Source of the DNA: an uncultured Eubacteriales bacterium | Lineage (GTDB): Bacteria; Bacillota; Clostridia; Oscillospirales; Acutalibacteraceae | DNA: 64,000 nucleotides | Assembly (NCBI GenBank): GCA_951801675.1 | Contig: CATONX010000005.1 | Coordinates: 1-64,000, forward strand | Direction: 5' to 3' | Shown here: piece by piece, positions 59,683 through 64,000 of the stretch | Layout of the letters: each line of letters opens with the position of its first letter | Position numbering within the stretch: the stretch's first letter is position 1 | Notes under the pieces: model-generated | Seen by the model: only the letters and a program-made list of their open reading frames with translations | What the model was told of the DNA's origin: nothing | Databases searched by the model: none | Made by a program: the position numbers and the translations under genes

Positions 59683-60954
59683 TTATTCGTTTTTGCCCTT
59701 AATCAGGTCCCAATAGGCCTTGGCGGCCTGCTCGGTCTTATTGTCCCCAAACTGGTAATAGCGGGTTCCCTGCAGCTCATCGGGGAGATACTGCTGCTTG
59801 AGCCAGTGATTGGGATACTCATGGGGATAGTGGTAGGTAAGCCCGCGGCCCAGCTTTTTGGCGCCTTCGTAGCCGGTCCCCCGCAGGTAAGCGGGGATGT
59901 CTCCGGTCTTTCCCGCTTTTACGTCCGCCATGGCGGCGTTGATGCCGTTGTAGGCGGAGTTGGACTTTGGCGCGGTGCACACCAGCACCACCGCGTCGGC
60001 CAGCGGAATGCGCGCTTCCGGCAAACCCACCATCATGGCCGCGTCGATACAGGCCTTGACCACGGCAATGCCCATGGGGTAGGCAAGCCCCATATCCTCG
60101 CAGGCGCACACCATCAGACGACGACAGGCGCTGGGCAGGTCTCCCGCTTCCAGCAGCCGTGCCAGATAGTGGAGCGCCGCGTCCGGATCGGACCCGCGCA
60201 AAGACTTCTGGTAAGCGGAAAGAATGTCGTAATGGGAGTCGTCCTCCCGGTCGTAACGCATGGCGCTGCGCTGGGAAAGCTGGCTTGCCTGCTCGAGCGT
60301 GATGCGCCGCGCACCTTCCCCGGCCGGAGCGGAAAGGACGCAAAGCTCCACCGCGTTGATAGCCTTGCGCACGTCCCCGCCGCAGGAAGCGGCGATGTGG
60401 GCCATTGCCTCGTCCTCCGCCTTAATTTTCCCGCCCGACTCTTCCTCCAGAAATGCCACCGCCCGGCGGACCGCCTTTTCGATTTCTCCGGCGGATACGG
60501 GCTTGAACTCAAACACCGTCGAACGGCTCAAAATGGCGTTATACACATAAAAGTAGGGGTTTTCAGTGGTGGAGGCGATGAGGGTGATGCGGCCGTTTTC
60601 AATGTGCTCAAGAAGGGTCTGCTGCTGCTTTTTGTTGAAGTACTGGATTTCATCCAGGTACAGCAAAATTCCGTTTGGCGCGGCCAGGGTATCCACCTCC
60701 CCTACCAGCGCCTTGATGTCGGCGGTGGAAGCGGTGGTGGCGTTCATCTTATGCAAGGTACGGTTGGTGGTACGGGCGATGACCGAAGCAACGGTAGTTT
60801 TACCGATACCGGAAGGGCCGTAGAAAATCATGTTGGGAAGCTGGCCCGATTCGATGATCCGCCGAAGCACCTTGCCCTTTCCCAGCAGATGCGTTTGACC
60901 CACCACGTCGTCCAGGGTCGTCGGACGCATCCGGTCCGCCAGAGGCGCTTTCAT
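59683..60954 (-). CDS. rarA: Replication-associated recombination protein A (AAA+ ATPase)
   Basis: 423 residues. The N-terminus LADRMRPTTLDDVVGQTHLLG is characteristic of RarA/MgsA. Walker A is GPSGIGKTTVAS, Walker B YLDEIQYFNKKQQ, sensor 1 STTENPYF, and the C-terminal tetramerisation domain includes YHYPHEYPNHWLKQQYLP. It acts at stalled replication forks and interacts with SSB in studied bacteria. It appears monocistronic and ends in its own terminator. Confidence 0.95.
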   Translation of the reverse strand: MKAPLADRMRPTTLDDVVGQTHLLGKGKVLRRIIESGQLPNMIFYGPSGIGKTTVASVIARTTNRTLHKMNATTASTADIKALVGEVDTLAAPNGILLYLDEIQYFNKKQQQTLLEHIENGRITLIASTTENPYFYVYNAILSRSTVFEFKPVSAGEIEKAVRRAVAFLEEESGGKIKAEDEAMAHIAASCGGDVRKAINAVELCVLSAPAGEGARRITLEQASQLSQRSAMRYDREDDSHYDILSAYQKSLRGSDPDAALHYLARLLEAGDLPSACRRLMVCACEDMGLAYPMGIAVVKACIDAAMMVGLPEARIPLADAVVLVCTAPKSNSAYNGINAAMADVKAGKTGDIPAYLRGTGYEGAKKLGRGLTYHYPHEYPNHWLKQQYLPDELQGTRYYQFGDNKTEQAAKAYWDLIKGKNE

Positions 60955-60993
60955 ACTGCCACATCCTTTTCGTCAGATTGTTTTCTTGTTATT

Positions 60994-61452
60994 TTACCAC
61001 AAGTGAGGCAGGATGGACAGGACCCGCGCAACTTTTTGAGTTTTTCTCCTGTGTTCCAGGTAAAAAGGCTGCTTTTTATTCGCCGCCGCAGTACGCCCGG
61101 TAATGGGATTGGTTGCTGCAATACTCCCACTATTTTTCGATGCCCCATTCCCGGATCCATTCGTTCCCCTTGCGTCACTGCTCATAGACTTCCCGCTCAA
61201 AAAGCTCCTTGGGTTTTTCGCAGGGAAACGCGTCGCATAACGGGACAGCTCTGCCCGCACCTGTAAAAACCGCTGCGCATAGTCCTGCTCCTCCTTTTTT
61301 GGAAGATGCCTTTGATAAAATTCGGCAAGGTCTTGGGTACAATGGAGCAGCTCTTTCGAGAGCGCGGCGATGACGCCCTTCTCATAGGCGCTGCATGTGT
61401 AACAAAGCAGCGAACAAGGCGCAATTTGGTCCCGTAATTCCTCCCGTTTCAC
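60994..61452 (-). pseudogene. Decayed DUF3795 gene
   Basis: The first 70 residues (MKREELRDQIAPCSLLCYTC) match the start of DUF3795 proteins. The Cys-rich middle expected next is missing. After LSRY the natural continuation lies in another frame, reading DAFPCEKPKELFEREVYEQ, then a TGA, RKGNEWIREWGIEK, then a TAG, then WEYCSNQSHYRAYCGGE. So a deletion, a frameshift and two nonsense changes have destroyed it. The low-complexity tail of the track ORF (GTNGSGNGASKNSGS) is an out-of-frame artefact. Confidence 0.8.
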
Positions 61453-61611
61453 TCCTTCACCCTTTCCGGTCCCTTTTCTAATTCAAAACCACTTGTAACC
61501 GATTGGTTTGCACAAACCCCAGAGGGGGCAGTACTTGCTGACCCCTGGAAGGGGGTACTGAGGATTTGCCGTCGCATCACTGTCGCAGGCAGCCGTTGAA
61601 GGCGATAATAG

Positions 61612-61642
61612 AAAGAGGCCGCCCGAAATCGGGCGGCCTTTC
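61612..61642 (-). terminator. Terminator of glyA
   Basis: AAAGAGGCCGCCCG and CGGGCGGCCTTTC form a GC-rich hairpin with T/A tracts, 10 bp after the glyA stop. The 61453-61611 interval otherwise shows no gene. Confidence 0.8.
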
Positions 61643-61652
61643 TTGTTTCGGA

Positions 61653-62903
61653 TTAATAAAGCGGATATTTGGCGCACAGCTCGGTAACGCCTTTGCGGAT
61701 GGAATCGGCGGAGTTCTCGAAGTCGTTGATGGCAAGCGCGATGTACTCCGCGATCTTGTCCATATCCTCCACGCCCAGGCCGCGGCTGGTGGCGGCGGGC
61801 GTGCCTATGCGGATGCCGCTGGTAATAAAGGGGCTGCGGGGCTCGTTGGGAATGGTGTTCTTATTGACGGTGATGTACACCTCGTCGAGCCGGTGCTCGA
61901 GCTCCTTGCCGGTCACGTCCAGGTCACGCAGGTCCACAAGCATCAGATGGTTGTCGGTGCCGCCGGAAACCAGCTTGACGCCCCGGTTCAAAAGGCCCTT
62001 GGCCAGCGCCGCGGCGTTGTCCACCACGTTCTTGGCGTACTGCTTGAATTCGGGCTTCAGCGCCTCGCCGAAGCAGACGGCCTTGGCGGCGATGATGTGC
62101 ATCAGCGGGCCGCCCTGGGTGCCCGGGAACACGGCTTTATTGATCGCCTTGGCATACTCTTCCTTACAGAGAATCATGCCGCCGCGGGGGCCGCGCAGGG
62201 TCTTATGGGTGGTGGTGGTGACGATGTCCGCATAGGGTACGGGGCTGGGATGCTGGCCGCCTGCCACCAGGCCCGCGATGTGGGCCATGTCCACCATAAA
62301 GAGGGCGCCCACCTTCTTGGCAATGTCGCTGATGCGCTCAAAGTCGATGATGCGGGGATAAGCGCTGGCGCCCGCCACGATCATCTTGGGCTTCACCTCT
62401 TTGGCCTGGGCATAAAGCTTGTCGTAATCAATGGTGTGGGTAACCTCGTCCACCCCGTAGGAAACAAAGTTATAGTAGCTGCCGGACATGTTCACCGGGG
62501 AGCCGTGGGTCAAATGACCGCCCTCCGCCAGGCTCATGCCCAGCACCGTGTCGCCGGGTTTGAGCATGGAGAAATAAACCGCCAGGTTCGCCTGGGCGCC
62601 GGAATGGGGCTGGACATTGGCGTGCTCGGCACCGAAGAGCTCCTTGGCCCGCTCGATGGCGATGTTCTCGACGATGTCCACGTCCTCACAGCCGCCGTAG
62701 TACCGCTTGCCGGGATAGCCCTCGGCGTACTTGTTGGTCAGCACGCTGCCCATAGCTGCCATGACCGCTGGGGAAACGATGTTCTCCGATGCGATCAGCT
62801 CAATGTTGCGGCGCTGGCGCTTAAGCTCCAGGTTCATCGCCTCGCCTACCTGCGGGTCCGTGTTCGTTACAAACCCAATGGTGTCCATCATGTTATCAAA
62901 CAT
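61653..62903 (-). CDS. glyA: Serine hydroxymethyltransferase
   Basis: 416 residues from [12 protein letters not shown] (62903, GGAAAGGAAG SD); the track ORF adds 135 spurious codons. It is a PLP enzyme with [31 protein letters not shown], the PLP-Lys motif [15 protein letters not shown] and [12 protein letters not shown]. It interconverts serine and glycine with tetrahydrofolate, supplying one-carbon units. It is monocistronic. Confidence 0.97.
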   Translation of the reverse strand: MFDNMMDTIGFVTNTDPQVGEAMNLELKRQRRNIELIASENIVSPAVMAAMGSVLTNKYAEGYPGKRYYGGCEDVDIVENIAIERAKELFGAEHANVQPHSGAQANLAVYFSMLKPGDTVLGMSLAEGGHLTHGSPVNMSGSYYNFVSYGVDEVTHTIDYDKLYAQAKEVKPKMIVAGASAYPRIIDFERISDIAKKVGALFMVDMAHIAGLVAGGQHPSPVPYADIVTTTTHKTLRGPRGGMILCKEEYAKAINKAVFPGTQGGPLMHIIAAKAVCFGEALKPEFKQYAKNVVDNAAALAKGLLNRGVKLVSGGTDNHLMLVDLRDLDVTGKELEHRLDEVYITVNKNTIPNEPRSPFITSGIRIGTPAATSRGLGVEDMDKIAEYIALAINDFENSADSIRKGVTELCAKYPLY

Positions 62904-62999
62904 AGTCGTGACTTCCTTTCCACTTCTTGCGTTTGGCGTTTCCTCTGCCCGCTCCCACTTCCTGCGGGCTCCTTGGAAGGTGGGACAATATTGCTTTTT

Positions 63000-63028
63000 A
63001 TTATACACACAATCCAATAAAAACACAA
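63000..63028 (-). promoter_or_regulatory. Promoter of glyA
   Basis: The minus strand has -10 TATAAT (63005-63000) preceded by a TG, and -35 TTGTGT at a 17-bp spacing, about 95 bp before the start codon. The divergent CDF gene shares this 240-bp region. Confidence 0.55.
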
Positions 63029-63144
63029 GTACCGCCCCTTTTCTTTTCCCCCTGCCCCGCACCCCTTCAGGCGCTGCGCATACCATAGAAATGGGCGTTT
63101 TTATGCAGGGCCCTTTTGCATCACATATAAGGAGTGGCTGCTCG

Positions 63145-64000
63145 ATGAAACCCAATCCCTCCTGCACCCATATTGCCAACGTCACCTCCGCCGTGACCAT
63201 CGCTGTCAATTTCCTGCTTAGCGCATTTAAATTCTTAGCCGGCATTCTGGGCCAATCGTCGGCCATGCTTTCCGACGCGGTGCATTCCGCTTCCGACGTG
63301 CTGAGCACTTTTGTGGTCTTAATCGGGGTAAACCTTTCTCACAGGAAGGCGGACAAAGGCCATCCCTACGGCCACGAACGCATCGAATGCATCGCTTCCT
63401 TCGTGCTGGCGGGAATGCTTTTCGTCACCACCTTCGGCATCGGCGCAAAGGCGGTGGAACATATCGCGCTTTTGGCCCAAGGCGGCGCCATCCCCGTTCC
63501 GGGCGGGATCGCGCTTGTGGCGGCCGTCGTCTCCATTGTGGTCAAGGAATGGATGTTTTGGTACACACGGGCGGCGGCGCGCAAGATAAAGTCGGGCGCG
63601 CTGATGGCAGACGCCTGGCATCACCGCAGCGACGCCTTATCCTCCATCGGCAGCCTCATCGGGGTAGGCGGGGCCATGCTGGGATTCCCCATCTTCGACC
63701 CCATCGCTTCCCTGCTCATCTGCCTGCTCTTGGCCAAAACCGCCTTCTCCATCGCAAGGGAAGCGGCCGGTCAGCTCATCGACAAGGCCGCCGACGAGGA
63801 AACGGTGGCACGCATTGCCCGGGAGGTGTGCCAGTGTGACGGGGTTTTGCGCATTGACGATCTGAAAACCCGTCTTTACGCAAACGGCATGTATGTAGAC
63901 GTGGAAATTGCGGCCGACGGGCATCTTTCCCTGAAGGAAGCCCACGCCATCGCCGAGGAGGTGCACCAGCGCATCGAACACGCCTTCAACGGAGTCAAGC
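63145..64000 (+). CDS. Cation diffusion facilitator family transporter (partial)
   Basis: The reading frame is open from the ATG at 63145 (AAGGAG upstream) to the window edge, so it is missing from the ORF track. 285 residues are seen. CDF hallmarks are [17 protein letters not shown] in TM2 (HxxxD metal site), HPYGHERIE, and [20 protein letters not shown] in TM5. A C-terminal cytosolic domain begins at about 205. It exports divalent metals (Zn, Co, Fe or Mn; specificity not assignable). It diverges from glyA. Confidence 0.93.
   Translation, partial: MKPNPSCTHIANVTSAVTIAVNFLLSAFKFLAGILGQSSAMLSDAVHSASDVLSTFVVLIGVNLSHRKADKGHPYGHERIECIASFVLAGMLFVTTFGIGAKAVEHIALLAQGGAIPVPGGIALVAAVVSIVVKEWMFWYTRAAARKIKSGALMADAWHHRSDALSSIGSLIGVGGAMLGFPIFDPIASLLICLLLAKTAFSIAREAAGQLIDKAADEETVARIAREVCQCDGVLRIDDLKTRLYANGMYVDVEIAADGHLSLKEAHAIAEEVHQRIEHAFNGVK

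Overview
The window looks like a chromosomal segment of a Gram-positive Clostridia bacterium, probably Oscillospiraceae/Ruminococcaceae-like. The support is a recJ-relA-dtd-hemZ housekeeping run, type III glutamine synthetase, HemZ, Firmicute-type SD sequences (AGGAGG), frequent TTG/GTG starts, LexA boxes of the GAACATAT type and sortase pili. The lineage is inferred from gene content only. Most of the window is GC-rich. The intergenic DNA around 13.7-14.1 kb and 44.4-47.1 kb is clearly AT-rich.

Layout. 1-7.1 kb: a leftward operon recJ, relA/spoT, dtd, Nudix, MBL hydrolase and hemZ (cut by the window edge), preceded by a catalytically degenerate patatin-like gene. 8.4-12.9 kb: an orphan solute-binding lipoprotein followed by a Cache-HAMP-PAS-GGDEF-EAL protein. 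14-16.9 kb: a methyltransferase/coiled-coil/double-GT2 fusion. 16.9-28.3 kb: a nitrogen-assimilation block. A leftward split glutamate synthase operon continues into glnA and an ANTAR-domain regulator. Divergent from it are glnN (type III glutamine synthetase) and an Amt-PII fusion. The glt operon, glnN and amt each have an intrinsic terminator in the leader. In each leader, a hairpin with an A1/G4 hexaloop overlaps the terminator's 5' arm, which is the expected design for ANTAR antitermination. 28.6-31.6 kb: a diguanylate cyclase. 31.8-44.3 kb: a leftward Gram-positive Pel-type exopolysaccharide operon (PelD with a c-di-GMP I-site, PelE-like, DUF2194-like, PelF, PelG, CotH, VTC, DUF4956) that runs on into an MBL protein and a methyltransferase.

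45.9-57.7 kb: the most striking region. A small tyrosine recombinase is followed 31 bp later by a 289-bp segment bounded by perfect 19-bp inverted repeats. The segment contains a consensus promoter and a terminator. The promoter points at a TetR regulator, a coiled-coil protein, a signal peptidase, a giant LPDTG adhesin, a major pilin, a class C sortase, a minor pilin and a second sortase. This reads as an invertible-promoter ON/OFF switch for a sortase-assembled pilus with its own recombinase, seen here in the ON orientation. 57.9-64 kb: tRNA-Leu(CAG), a LexA-controlled Y-family polymerase, rarA, a decayed DUF3795 gene, glyA and a CDF transporter cut by the right edge.

How it fits together: two c-di-GMP enzymes plus the PelD receptor suggest c-di-GMP control of Pel. 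The pilus offers a second, stochastically switched surface structure. The nitrogen genes appear to form one ANTAR regulon. No rRNA, CRISPR array or insertion sequence was seen.
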